The position numbers and the translations under genes are program-made. From assembly GCF_000613945.1 (NCBI RefSeq), contig NZ_BAJY01000001.1, forward strand, positions 62,001 to 126,000: a DNA stretch of 64,000 nucleotides, in the 5' to 3' direction. Positions 36,244 to 47,152 of the stretch are shown here, in pieces; position 1 is the first letter of the stretch, and each line of letters starts with the position of its first letter. Below the pieces are notes generated by a model. It saw only the letters and a program-made list of their open reading frames with translations, made no database searches and was not told where the DNA came from. The DNA is from Prevotella falsenii DSM 22864 = JCM 15124 (GTDB lineage Bacteria; Bacteroidota; Bacteroidia; Bacteroidales; Bacteroidaceae).

Positions 36244-37266
36244 ATGAACGGAAAAATAAAGTTTTTATGCAGTGGCATGGCAATGCTTTTGCTTGCTGCC
36301 CTTACCTTTAGTTGCAAGGGAAAAGCAACCAACAACAACACCGAAGACAGCGATACAGTGGCAACAGCAAAGCCTGTTGGTCCGAAGTTCAATCCCGATT
36401 CGGCATTCGCCTATACGGCAGCGCAATGCGATTTCGGTCCTCGCACAATGAATTCGTCGGCTCACGACAAGTGCGAACAATGGATTATCGGCAAGTTTAA
36501 GCAATACGGCTGCGAGGTTCAAACGCAGAAAGCCGACCTGAAAGCCTACGACGGCACAGTATTAAAATCGACAAACATCATCGCCCGCACCAATCCCGAT
36601 GCACAACGACGTGTCTTGCTGTGTGCCCATTGGGACAGTCGGCCGTGGGCAGACAACGACCCTGACTCCACAAACCACAAGAAACCCGTTATGGCAGCCA
36701 ACGACGGAGCGTCCGGTGTTGGCGTCATGATAGAAATAGCACGCCAATTACAAGCCGACAGCACGCTGAACATAGGTGTCGATTTCGTTTGTTTCGACGC
36801 TGAGGATTGGGGTGTGCCACAGTGGGAAACCAACTATCAAGAGCAGTCGGGCGATAGTTGGGCTTTGGGTTCTAACTATTTTGCAAAGAACTTGCCCCTC
36901 ACCGTTCGTCCCCAATTTGGCATTCTGCTCGATATGGTAGGCGGCGAAGGTGCTCAATTCTATAAGGAAGGCATTTCCCTGCAATATGCGCCGGAGGTGG
37001 TAGACCGTGTTTGGGAAGCAGCAAAGAGTGCCGGTTTCGAGGCATACTTCCCAACAACGAACGGCGGAATGGTAACAGACGACCACTATCCGTTAAATAA
37101 AATCGCGGGTATTCCTACGACTGACATCATTCCTTACTATCCCGACTGCGCACAAAGTTCGTTCGGTCCCACGTGGCACACCATAAACGACACGATGGAA
37201 CACATAGACCGCAGCACCTTGCAAGCCGTCGGACAAACCCTCATTCAGGTACTTTACAGCATGTAG
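36244..37266 (+). CDS. Glutaminyl-peptide cyclotransferase, M28 family lipoprotein
   Basis: Converts N-terminal glutamine of exported proteins to pyroglutamate. The start at 36244 gives a lipoprotein signal ending LTFSC (Cys24); the frame is open far upstream but overlaps the dipeptidase. The 340-aa protein has the M28 fold with expected zinc ligands Asp154 (AANDGASG), Glu187 (CFDAEDWG) and His312 (TWHTINDTMEHID). The single-zinc set and FDAEDWG motif match the bacterial animal-type QC of periodontal anaerobes and not the two-zinc aminopeptidases. It lies 11 bases after the dipeptidase. Confidence 0.88.
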   Translation: MNGKIKFLCSGMAMLLLAALTFSCKGKATNNNTEDSDTVATAKPVGPKFNPDSAFAYTAAQCDFGPRTMNSSAHDKCEQWIIGKFKQYGCEVQTQKADLKAYDGTVLKSTNIIARTNPDAQRRVLLCAHWDSRPWADNDPDSTNHKKPVMAANDGASGVGVMIEIARQLQADSTLNIGVDFVCFDAEDWGVPQWETNYQEQSGDSWALGSNYFAKNLPLTVRPQFGILLDMVGGEGAQFYKEGISLQYAPEVVDRVWEAAKSAGFEAYFPTTNGGMVTDDHYPLNKIAGIPTTDIIPYYPDCAQSSFGPTWHTINDTMEHIDRSTLQAVGQTLIQVLYSM

Positions 37267-37310
37267 ACTTACTTTTGGGTGTCCGTTCCTACATAAGTTG
37301 CAAGCCGAAA

Positions 37311-38357
37311 ATGAAGAAAACAGTACTCGCAATGGTTGTTTTGCTCCTCTTCGCGGGGTGTTCAAAACCACTTAAACTGCAATATTCTGCTCTCCGCTTC
37401 ACCGATGAAGTGCGGTTGCGGACTACTCCTGTGAAAGACCAAGGGCGCAGTTCGCTATGCTGGGCGTACGCTATGCTTGCCACCATAGAGACCGAACACC
37501 TGATGAAAGGCGACTCCGTGAACCTCAGTCCCGACTATGTAGCACGTATGTATCTTATGGAACAAGTAAAGCAACGGTTACCGGCAAGGTTCGGAAGAAA
37601 CGTTTCTGCAAGCAACGATGCAGCGATTACCACGCGCGGAATGTCCGGAATGCTGATAGACCTTATACAAAGATATGGCGTGCACCGCTTCGACGCCTAC
37701 CATAAACGCGATGGTGCAGACTACGACATTATCGAACGCAAGCTGAACCAAGCAGTCTCGTTCGCTCAAACAGGCGATTTGGCTGCACAGATAAACAAAA
37801 TCGAGGCACTGTTGGACGACGAAATCGGCTCTGTACCGCAGCAAGTGTTTCTCTACGGTGCCACCTATACCCCACAGGAATTTGCCCGCAGCGTATGCAA
37901 AAACAACGAATACTTGGGCTTAACGAGCTTTATGCATCACCCTTTCGGCACATACTTCCCCTTGGAAGTGCCCGACAACTACTTCCGCAACACGTTCTTG
38001 AACGTTCCTATCGACACGTTGATGCACCGCATTGAGCAGTCTGTCCGCTCCGGACACCCCGTTTGCTGGGAAGGCGACACGTCTGAAGATGGTTTCTCGT
38101 TTGCAGAGGGCGTGGCAAAATTGGAAAACGACAACGAGAAACCTACACAGGCGCAACGACAAAAAGCCTTTGAAACCTACCGGACCACCGACGACCATTG
38201 TATGGAAATAGTGGGAATAGCCCACGACAAAGCAGGCAACAAATATTTCTGCTGCAAGAACAGTTGGGGAAGAAACAACCGTTTCGGTGGTTTTATGTAT
38301 TTAAGCTACAACTATGTACGGCTGAAAACCATTGCCGTGTACGTTGTAAGAAACTGA
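37311..38357 (+). CDS. C1-family cysteine aminopeptidase, lipoprotein
   Basis: A 348-aa bleomycin-hydrolase-like peptidase. The start at 37311 gives a lipoprotein signal ending LLFAGC (Cys17). Catalytic residues are Cys50 in KDQGRSSLCWAYA, His in DDHCMEIVGIAHD and Asn in FCCKNSWGRNNRFGGFMYLS. It follows the glutaminyl cyclase gene by 44 bases. With its neighbours it forms a set of enzymes acting on peptide N-termini. It ends four bases from the convergent response-regulator gene. Confidence 0.9.
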   Translation: MKKTVLAMVVLLLFAGCSKPLKLQYSALRFTDEVRLRTTPVKDQGRSSLCWAYAMLATIETEHLMKGDSVNLSPDYVARMYLMEQVKQRLPARFGRNVSASNDAAITTRGMSGMLIDLIQRYGVHRFDAYHKRDGADYDIIERKLNQAVSFAQTGDLAAQINKIEALLDDEIGSVPQQVFLYGATYTPQEFARSVCKNNEYLGLTSFMHHPFGTYFPLEVPDNYFRNTFLNVPIDTLMHRIEQSVRSGHPVCWEGDTSEDGFSFAEGVAKLENDNEKPTQAQRQKAFETYRTTDDHCMEIVGIAHDKAGNKYFCCKNSWGRNNRFGGFMYLSYNYVRLKTIAVYVVRN

Positions 38358-38361
38358 AAAC

Positions 38362-39066
38362 CTACCGTTTCCGCTCTTCCAGATATTCCTTGAAGGGCGC
38401 AAGAAAAGCATCGGTAACGTGTATAATCTCGTTGCCTATGTAAATGCAATCGTTCCTATCTACCTTTCTTATTTTATCCAAAGCCACGATGTACGAGCGG
38501 TTTACACGCATAAAGCTGTTGGTTGGCAACAACTCTTCTACCGTCTTCATTGTCATGTGCGTAACCAATCGGCGGTCGGAAAGGTGGAAAACAACATAAT
38601 CTTTCATACCTTCCACATATATAATATTGCTTATCGGCACTTGCTGCAATTCGCCGTCTACCTTCAGAAACACCGTTGTGTGCCGGTTGCTGACAGGCTG
38701 CGACGCCATATCGAACCACTTCTTCGCCTTTTCGGCAGCAGCAAGAAACTTGTTATAACGTATCGGTTTCAGCAGAAAGTCGAGCGCATTCACTTCGTAA
38801 CTGTCGAAAGCATATTCCTTGAATGCCGTTGTAAAGATGATGCGGGTATGGGGCGGCACCATACGCGAAAGCTCCATACCGTCCATATCGGGCATTTGAA
38901 TATCGAGAAACAGCACGTCGGCACTGTCGTCCCTTATGCTTTGCAAGGCGGCAACCGAGTCGGTGAACGATGCTTTGAGCGACAAAAACGGTGTGCGCTC
39001 TACAAATTTCTCTAATAAGCGTATAGCCAACGGTTCGTCATCGACGATGATACAAGACAAATTCAT
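38362..39066 (-). CDS. LytTR-type response regulator
   Basis: A 234-aa regulator with a receiver domain (phospho-acceptor Asp55 in LFLDIQMPDMDG, Lys in LLKPI) and a C-terminal LytTR DNA-binding domain. The latter spans about residues 135-234 (VDGELQQVPISNIIYVEGMKDYVVFHL, SFMRVNRSYIVALDKIRKVDRNDCIYIGNE). It is paired with the sensor kinase gene nine bases upstream on the same strand. Targets are unknown. Confidence 0.94.
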   Translation of the reverse strand: MNLSCIIVDDEPLAIRLLEKFVERTPFLSLKASFTDSVAALQSIRDDSADVLFLDIQMPDMDGMELSRMVPPHTRIIFTTAFKEYAFDSYEVNALDFLLKPIRYNKFLAAAEKAKKWFDMASQPVSNRHTTVFLKVDGELQQVPISNIIYVEGMKDYVVFHLSDRRLVTHMTMKTVEELLPTNSFMRVNRSYIVALDKIRKVDRNDCIYIGNEIIHVTDAFLAPFKEYLEERKR

Positions 39067-39075
39067 ATATCGTTT

Positions 39076-40140
39076 TTACTTCTTTACATTTATTTTTATA
39101 CGCAACTTGTAGATGCCCTGCTCTACCGTTTGGTGCATTTCGTAACGTTTGGCATACATCAGTTCCAAGCGTTTGCGCATGTTTTCTATGCCAATGCCGC
39201 TGCCACTGCGGTCGCAACCGTCTTTCGGATAGTTGCTGTTCCGGCACGAGAACACCAAAAAACCGTTCTCTTCGATAAGCGAAATGTCGATAAACGACGG
39301 CTTCCCACTACTCACGCCATGTTTGAAAGCGTTCTCGATGGGCGACAAGAACAGCATGGGCGGAATGGTTCGCACCGTATCGGGGGCGTCGAAATGCGTT
39401 GTTATCTTCACATTTTTGTCGCAACGCAGTGCCATAAGGGCGATATAGTTTTCCATAAAGGCAATTTCTCCACACAGCGGAACTTCCTTTTGCTGCGTTT
39501 CGTATAGCGCATAGCGCAACAAATCGGAGAGTTGCCCGATGGCATCTTGCGCTTCGTTGGCATCAATCTGCGTCAAAGACGAAATGTTGTTGAGCGTATT
39601 GAAAAGGAAATGCGGGTTCAGCTGGTTCTTCAGCCACGCCAATTCGGCTTCGGCATTGCGTTGTTTTTCCTCTAAAAGTTGCTTCCGAAGGTCGCTTTGC
39701 CGTATGAAATAGCGCACGGAAATGGCAGCAATCGCCACGACATAGTTGAGCACCAACCAAATAATGGAGAACTGATAGTAGTGCAAATGCGTCGCCGTCC
39801 CAATGCCGGCTCTATCGTTAGGGAAGAATATGGCATGGTTCAGCAGGAATATTAAAAGAAATTCTACCACCCAAAACAGGTATCGGCGCAACTTGCTTTT
39901 GGATTCATACAAGTACGGAACAAGCACATAGAAGTTTGCCATAAACACCATGAGGAGCAGAAAGAACATAACTGAATTGGTTCGCGCCGTAGCCGCTGCC
40001 ACCAATGGGTCGTGCTCGGTGAAGTAAACCACTACACACCACGTTACAGAAGTCATCAGGTAGATACCTATCTGTGCAAGAAATATCGCTACGCTGCGCT
40101 TCTTTAACCACGCTTTCATTATTTCCATTATCTTCTTCAT
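39076..40140 (-). CDS. LytS/YehU-type sensor histidine kinase
   Basis: A 354-aa membrane kinase with four transmembrane helices in the first 155 residues and a coiled-coil linker (LRKQLLEEKQRNAEAELAWLKNQ). The phospho-acceptor His is in NPHFLFNTLNNIS. The ATPase region has FLSPIENAFKHGVSSG and GSGIGIENMRKRLELMY. It is the partner of the LytTR regulator that follows. The short loops between helices suggest it senses a membrane state or small ligand. Confidence 0.93.
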   Translation of the reverse strand: MKKIMEIMKAWLKKRSVAIFLAQIGIYLMTSVTWCVVVYFTEHDPLVAAATARTNSVMFFLLLMVFMANFYVLVPYLYESKSKLRRYLFWVVEFLLIFLLNHAIFFPNDRAGIGTATHLHYYQFSIIWLVLNYVVAIAAISVRYFIRQSDLRKQLLEEKQRNAEAELAWLKNQLNPHFLFNTLNNISSLTQIDANEAQDAIGQLSDLLRYALYETQQKEVPLCGEIAFMENYIALMALRCDKNVKITTHFDAPDTVRTIPPMLFLSPIENAFKHGVSSGKPSFIDISLIEENGFLVFSCRNSNYPKDGCDRSGSGIGIENMRKRLELMYAKRYEMHQTVEQGIYKLRIKINVKK

Positions 40141-40352
40141 TGCTGCAAAGGTATTGCTAATGCGTACAAAGATAGTTCTATTCTACCATATCTACAAATT
40201 ATTTTCGACGAGTAATCCCCCTTGTTTCGACGAAAATGGGAATGAACGAGTAATATAATAGCAAACATAAGGCGGAAGAGCCTGTTTAAAGGCAATTCCG
40301 CAAGGAACTCTATGAGATTTAAGATTTACCGGACAGCAATATTACCAAGCGT

Positions 40353-40483
40353 TGGTAATACGATTACCATAGGTCTGTAATCGGATTACCATCAATCTGT
40401 AATCGATTACCACCGATTGGTAATCCGATTATATGATGTGAGTAATCCGGCTGTTTGATGTAAGTAAGCCGATTATCTGATGT
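40353..40483. repeat. Six-unit 22-nt array with GTAATCGGATTAC palindromes
   Basis: Units at 40353, 40375, 40397, 40418, 40440 and 40462; all are 22 bases except the third, which is 21. The shared core is GTAATCGGATTAC, a near or perfect palindrome in the first four units (GTAATCGATTAC in the third). The later units decay to GTAATCCGG and GTAAGCCGATTA. The rest of the 458-base gap (40141-40598) shows nothing else. Confidence 0.88.
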
Positions 40484-40598
40484 AAATAGTTCTTGAACCG
40501 ATTGGGGTTTAAGATTTCCTGCCCATTTGGTTTTAAACGTCAGCAGCAGGGCAACCATGTCAGTGTATGTTTCGCTTTCATTGTTTCGTATCTTTACT

Positions 40599-42061
<1,463 letters not shown>

Positions 42062-42134
42062 GTTTGTTAGGTGTTTTATTGTTAAACATCGCCCGAACAA
42101 AAGGCGCGGGGCAACCATAAGCCAAGCCGCATGC

Positions 42135-42970
42135 TTAATGTGTGGCTTTTAGATATTGCAAATTGCCATACCAATAGCCGGCTGTTGTGCCGCCATCAAT
42201 AAGAATGTCGGTGCCGCTGATAAACCGCCCGCGGCTCGACATAAGAAACTCCGCCAAGTCGCCCACTTCGTCGGGCGTGCCGGCGCGCCCTGCCGGACTC
42301 GCTGCTATCATCTCGCGATAGCCCTTTCCGCGCGGTCCGTTCAACTCGTCGTTGGCCAATGGCGTGATGATGATGCCGGGCGAAATAGAATTGATGGTTG
42401 CCCCTCGCTTGCCCCAGCGGTCGGCTTCGCCGGCCACGCGAAGCACATTACAGCGTTTGCTATACTGATATGCCTTCAACGTGTTGTCGATTTGCTTAAC
42501 GAAGTCAAGCTCCAAGAGAGCCTCCGGGGCTGATGTTGCCAAGGCTTCGTTTTGCTCTTGCGGCAGTGCGGGCAGGCGATGTCCGCTTTGCGAAGATATG
42601 GTAACACCCGAACCGCCCTCGGCGATAACCTTTCCGAATGCCTCTAAGAGCATACTTGTGCCCACCATGTCTACCCGAAGGATTTCGTCTACCGAGGCTT
42701 GCGATGGCGAAACGCCTGCCGCATTGATGACATGCTTCACTTCTCCCCACTTCTGCGACTCGGCAACAACGGCCAATATGTCGGCCTTACTACCCAAATC
42801 GGCACGCATGGCAGTACACGCAAAGCCGGCATTCGCCAGCGTCTGCGCCACTCTTCGGGCGTTATCCTCGTTGTAATCTGCCAACACCACGTGCTTCCCC
42901 GCAGCCACACGGCGCACAATGCTTGCCCAATGCTTCCTGCGCCAAATAAAACTACCACTTCTTTCTTCAT
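42135..42970 (-). pseudogene. Short-chain dehydrogenase/reductase, frameshifted
   Basis: The first frame (start 42970) has KKEVVVLFGAGSIGQAL, the glycine-rich cofactor motif GAGSIG. The rest follows in another frame as VRRVAAGKHVVLADYNEDNAR, then INAAGVSPSQ, the catalytic Ser region TISSQSGH, YQYSKRCN (YxxSK for the usual YxxxK) and SPGIIITPL, and DILIDGG. One base appears to be lost at 42917/42918, in a TTGGTG to TTGTG context. Intact length is about 278 aa. The core is otherwise complete, so a sequencing error is possible. Confidence 0.85.
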
Positions 42971-42990
42971 TGCTTCTGTCGTATTTGTTA

Positions 42991-43605
42991 TTAGTGTTTA
43001 TTCTTCCATGCCTTGGTTATGCGTCCCACATACTCATAATGTATGCCGTCGCGAAAGGCTTTATAAAACCCTTTCACCAGCGGGTCTTTAATGTTTTCGG
43101 CCTTAAACTGCGCGCTGTACATCACGCGGCACTCAATCACCATGTCGGCTTCGGCATAATAAGGCGTGCCCTTGTCGGTGTATTTTACGTGCAGCCCCAA
43201 GGCTTTGGCCTTGTCACCATCGCGTCCGCTGTGGCGACCCATGTACTCGAGCACGTCGTCGTTCTTGAATGTCATCACCGTGAAATAATCGTTGTTGTCC
43301 ATAAAGGGGCGCGTGTGGCGTTTGTCGGCCACGTAAACCGTGAGCGAGGGGTTGAACCAATGCACACCAAGACTTATCCAACCGATGGTCATGGCGTTGC
43401 TGCCGTCTTTGTTGCCTGCGCAAAGCAGTAGCGGATTGTCGAACAATCCCGCCGTTGTTTTCAGCAAGCTGTCGCGAATGTCAATCTCGACTGCGCCCTC
43501 GGGGATACGTCCGCCATCTTGCGGACTCCTTAAATTCTGCGCAACGGCGTTGTTGCCTAATGCCAACAAGAGCAAAAGCAACAGGAAAAAACGAAATGCT
43601 TTCAT
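42991..43605 (-). CDS. Flavin-reductase-like domain protein, exported
   Basis: A 204-aa protein with a signal peptide ending NNAVAQ and then a flavin-reductase-like split barrel (TTAGLFDNPLLLCAGNKDGSNAMTIGWISLG, VADKRHTRPFMDNNDYFTVMTF). FMN-binding proteins of this family are usually cytoplasmic, so an exported form is somewhat unusual. It lies between the SDR and the hydrolase in the minus-strand block. The redox partner is unknown. Confidence 0.8.
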   Translation of the reverse strand: MKAFRFFLLLLLLLALGNNAVAQNLRSPQDGGRIPEGAVEIDIRDSLLKTTAGLFDNPLLLCAGNKDGSNAMTIGWISLGVHWFNPSLTVYVADKRHTRPFMDNNDYFTVMTFKNDDVLEYMGRHSGRDGDKAKALGLHVKYTDKGTPYYAEADMVIECRVMYSAQFKAENIKDPLVKGFYKAFRDGIHYEYVGRITKAWKNKH

Positions 43606-43623
43606 ACCGGTTCTCCTTTATCG

Positions 43624-44696
43624 TTACTTCAGTTTCGCCTTAAAAAAGGCGTATGCCTTTGCTGCAATGGCGTTCACATACTCCTTGACATAATAGGTTT
43701 TGATGTGGGTTGCGCCCGGAACGATAAACAACTCCTTGTCTACCGTGCCCGTTGCTTTGGCGAAAGCCTCTTCCGACATATAGCGGCTGTCGGCTTTTTC
43801 ACCCGCCATCACTAGCAAGGGTTGGTCTATCAGGTCGCATGGTCGGTGGCGTCCCATGCCATCGTGTCCATGAGCGAGCTTTTAAGATAAGTGCCGGGCG
43901 CGTTGGGCGTTTTGTGGGTAACGGCATAATAGAAGTAACCTTCGCGATAAAGGTCAATGGGTAGCTTGCGCGCCTCGTCGGGCGACATATTGGCAAAGCC
44001 TGCCACTTCGGGTTCTGCGCCCGCTGCCTCTTTCTGTCTGGCTTGCGAAGCCTCAGCTTGCCGTTGGCCGATGGTTGCCCGTTGCGTGCGCATATAGCCG
44101 TTCCGGCGAACGTCGCCCGTGTTGAACAAACTCAACGTGGCAACAGCCTTGATGCGTTTGTCGGCTTGAGCCGCAGCAAAGGTGTAGCCACCGCCACCGC
44201 AGATGCCCAATGCACCGATGCGTTCGCGGTCTACGCCGGGATAGTTCTGAATGAAATCCACCGCCCCATAGATGTCGCCCATACGATAGGCAGGCTTATC
44301 CGTGCGGCGCGGTTGTCCGCCACTCTCGCCTTGGAAGCGGGCATCGAAAGCGATAGCAACGAAGCCGGCCTCCGCTAATCGCTGGGCATAAAGCCCCGCC
44401 ACTTGGTCTTTGCTGCCCCCGTTTGGGTGAGCCACCACCACAGCCGCATACTTGCCGGTAGGCGTATAGCCTGCCGGAGTGTACACATTGGCTACAACGT
44501 CGATGCCATCTACCTTATAATTCACACGTTGGAAGTTCACTTTTCCGCGTTCGTTCTTTTCTATTGCGCCCTCGTAAACCAAGCCCAGACGGTTGGGCGT
44601 GAGTGTAGGACCTTCGTCGCCGTAGGCTTGCGCCTTAATGTTTGTTGTTGCCATAACAGCCAAAATTAGTGTTGCAATTGCTTTAAATGTTCTCAT
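43624..44696 (-). pseudogene. Exported alpha/beta hydrolase, frameshifted
   Basis: The first frame (start 44696) has a signal peptide (TNIKAQA) and alpha/beta hydrolase motifs AAVVVAHPNGG, FDARFQGESGG and the nucleophile elbow ALGICGGGGYTF, where Cys takes the nucleophile place. It hits a stop after WDATDHAT. The chain continues in another frame as DLIDQPLLVMAGEKADSRYM and PGATHIKTYYVKEY, which brings the catalytic Asp and His regions. One base is missing at 43836/43837. Intact length is about 357 aa, dienelactone-hydrolase-like. Cys in the elbow supports that subgroup. Confidence 0.85.
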
Positions 44697-44718
44697 TCTC
44701 TTTACGGTTTTAATACAT

Positions 44719-45567
44719 TTACCTCGGCACGAAACCCATAAACATCTTAGTTATCTCGGGATCATGATGGCTGGGCATGATAAGTGGCCGGGCTGTATCC
44801 AGCTTCAATATCTCTGCCATCTCGTCGTTGGTTAGTTCAAAGTCGAAAAGCTGCAGGTTCTGTTCCATACGTTCTTTGCGCACCGACTTCGGAATGACAA
44901 TCACTCCGCGCTGCAACAAATAGCGCAGAGCCACCTGCGGTCCTGTCTTGCCGTGCTTTGCACCGATGGCTGCCAGCGTTTCGTTCGTGAAAAAGCCGTT
45001 TTTACCTTCCGCCAAAGGTCCCCACGACATGTGGCGCACGCCCAGTTCGTCCATATATTTGCGCGCTTCCACTTGCTGGAAGAACACGTGCGTTTCCACT
45101 TGGTTCACTGCCGGCACCACGTCCATAAAGTGGCACAAGTCGATGAGATGGTCGGGATAGAAGTTGCTCACGCCTATGGCTCGCACTTTTCCTGCCTCAA
45201 GGGCACGCTCTAATGCGCGGTAGGCGTTGTAGCGGTCGCCGAATGGCTGGTGCAACAGCATCAGATCGATGTAGTCTGTGCCTAATTTGCGCAAACTTTC
45301 GTCGATGCTTTGCATGGGTGCGTCGCCCTCGTAGTTGCTCATCCATATTTTGTCTACCACGAAAACCTCTTCTCTTGGCACACCGCTTTGGCGTATGGCG
45401 CGCCCCACACCCTCTTCGTTCCGGTAGGCTTGTGCCGTGTCAATCATGCGATAGCCTACGCTCAGCGCATCAGCCACGCAACGTTCCGCCTCGTCGGGCG
45501 ATACTTGGAACACACCGTAGCCTAACTGTGGCATCTCCACTCCGTTATTCAATTTAATTGTTTGCAT
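44719..45567 (-). CDS. Aldo/keto reductase, AKR5-like
   Basis: A 282-aa reductase: MPQLGYGVFQV, catalytic Asp and Tyr in MIDTAQAYRNEEGVG, Lys in VVDKIW, His in LMLLHQPFGD, then IGVSNFYPDHL and VIPKSVRKERMEQN. It is related to 2,5-diketo-gluconate reductases, which have broad carbonyl specificity. It starts the minus-strand run that includes the hydrolase, flavin reductase, SDR and second reductase. The substrate is not known. Confidence 0.93.
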   Translation of the reverse strand: MQTIKLNNGVEMPQLGYGVFQVSPDEAERCVADALSVGYRMIDTAQAYRNEEGVGRAIRQSGVPREEVFVVDKIWMSNYEGDAPMQSIDESLRKLGTDYIDLMLLHQPFGDRYNAYRALERALEAGKVRAIGVSNFYPDHLIDLCHFMDVVPAVNQVETHVFFQQVEARKYMDELGVRHMSWGPLAEGKNGFFTNETLAAIGAKHGKTGPQVALRYLLQRGVIVIPKSVRKERMEQNLQLFDFELTNDEMAEILKLDTARPLIMPSHHDPEITKMFMGFVPR

Positions 45568-45658
45568 ATTCTTATGTTTTATATTGTTGTTGTATATTCG
45601 TTGTTCTCGGGTGTAAAGCTTACGTCTTATCGTCTGTGCCTCATTGCCTGCGCAGTGC

Positions 45659-45991
45659 CTAATGCACGCTCATTTTAGAAAACAGGTTGATAACCACCAC
45701 ACCGGCCACTATCAGCAAGAGGCCCACGATAGCGGGAATGTCGGGCGTTTGCTTAAAGAAGAACACACCAACGAGCGTAATGAGCACGATGCCCAAACCT
45801 GCCCAGATGGCGTATGCAATGCCAACGGGTATCTCGCGCAGTGCGAAACTAAGTGCGTAGAACGACAGACCGTAACCGGCAAGCGACAAGAGAGTGGGGA
45901 GCAACCGTGTAAACTGTTCCGACTTGTTAAGCATCGAAGTGGCGAACGTTTCGAAAACGATGGCTGCAAAAAGGAATAAAAAATTTTTCAT
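45659..45991 (-). CDS. Small multidrug resistance (SMR) family transporter
   Basis: A 110-aa protein with four transmembrane helices. It has the essential membrane-embedded acidic residue Glu13 (FAAIVFETFATSML) and the family pattern PVGIAYAIWAGLGIVLITLVG. SMR proteins work as dual-topology dimers exporting cationic compounds or guanidinium by proton exchange. The start at 45991 gives standard SMR length; the upstream extension in frame is cysteine-rich and not hydrophobic. It is a single gene, as expected for dual topology. Confidence 0.92.
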   Translation of the reverse strand: MKNFLFLFAAIVFETFATSMLNKSEQFTRLLPTLLSLAGYGLSFYALSFALREIPVGIAYAIWAGLGIVLITLVGVFFFKQTPDIPAIVGLLLIVAGVVVINLFSKMSVH

Positions 45992-46259
45992 CTTTTTCTT
46001 TTCTATATTTAATATGAAACTAATGCCTTGTTTATCTGCCTTTAGCGTAGACAACTGCCTGCACCAAGGGCAACGCATAATATAGGCTTACAATCTTATC
46101 TCTATGTATCCAATCTAAATGACTTACATTGCAAAGATACACATTTATTTCGAAAAGGCAATGGTTTTCAAATTCTTATTCCGGCTGTAATCTTCTACGT
46201 TCCGCCAAATCATTATAGACAAACGGACAGCGTCTTTATCAATGCTACCTCGTGCAGGC

Positions 46260-46838
46260 TTACTGTATTGACTTGTCTACCCATTCATTCAATTCCTTGT
46301 CGTTCCATCGGTTCACACGCACGGCAGGTTTCCATGTTACGTTGTAATTAATAGACTTGTGCAAATGCTTGTCGGTTTCACCCGGTCCGCTGCTTGCCGA
46401 CGTGAAGAACGGAATGATGGTTTTGCCTTTAAAGTCGTTGGTTTCGAAAAAAGTATTGATAATGTTCGGAGCGATGTACCACCAAATAGGGAAGCCTACG
46501 AACACTACATCGTATGTTTTCAGGTTATCAACTTTCTTTGCGATAGCCGGACGGCTGTCGGGGTTGGTCTTCATCTCGCGGTTCACGCGTGAATTGTCAT
46601 CTCTCCAGTCCACGTCTGCATCGGTGTAAGGCTGTGCTGCCTGAATTTCAAAGAGGTCTGCATGAGCCTGTTTGGCTATTTTCTCTGCATAGCCTTTTGT
46701 TGTACCCGAATAAGAAAAATAAGCCACTAATACTTTCTTTTGCATGTTTTTATCCTCCCTGTTAATGTTTTGTTTTGCATTGCTTTTGCAACCTACCATC
46801 AGAAGTAAAGCTGCCATTGCTGTGATAATTCTGTTCAT
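46260..46838 (-). CDS. Flavodoxin-like lipoprotein
   Basis: A 192-aa protein with a lipoprotein signal ending LLMVGC (Cys19) and a flavodoxin fold. The FMN phosphate loop is VAYFSYSGTTKGYAEKIAKQ (about residues 40-60), and VFVGFPIWWYIAPNIINTFFE and FFTSASSG follow. The start at 46838 is chosen for the signal peptide. A membrane-anchored, exported flavodoxin could serve the neighbouring exported flavin-reductase-like protein, but this is inference. Confidence 0.88.
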   Translation of the reverse strand: MNRIITAMAALLLMVGCKSNAKQNINREDKNMQKKVLVAYFSYSGTTKGYAEKIAKQAHADLFEIQAAQPYTDADVDWRDDNSRVNREMKTNPDSRPAIAKKVDNLKTYDVVFVGFPIWWYIAPNIINTFFETNDFKGKTIIPFFTSASSGPGETDKHLHKSINYNVTWKPAVRVNRWNDKELNEWVDKSIQ

Positions 46839-47072
46839 ATACTTTTTGTTTTTATTATTTTGATGTAATGTTGATTGATACGGCAAAGATACGCTGTTTG
46901 TTTCTGATGTATTTTACACAAAAGTCGGCTGTTGAGAACAATTTTTCAGAAAACGAAAAAGTCGGCAACTTTTCCTCTCAATTGTTTTGTCGGTAGCCAA
47001 TTAATTACATTATATATTGTAGGAATATATTGTAGGAGGGTTCTTTAAATGTACAAGAAAAAAGTAAAAAAG

Positions 47073-47104
47073 TTTGCAAATTAACGAAATAAACGCTATT
47101 TTTG
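47073..47104 (+). promoter_or_regulatory. Promoter of the LRR protein gene
   Basis: -33 TTTG at 47073-47076 and -7 TATTTTTG at 47097-47104, 20 bases apart. An exact fit to the Bacteroidota consensus. Confidence 0.8.
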
Positions 47105-47152
47105 CGACACACTAAGACGCTTAAATCATTTATTCACTAATATTATTATGTT

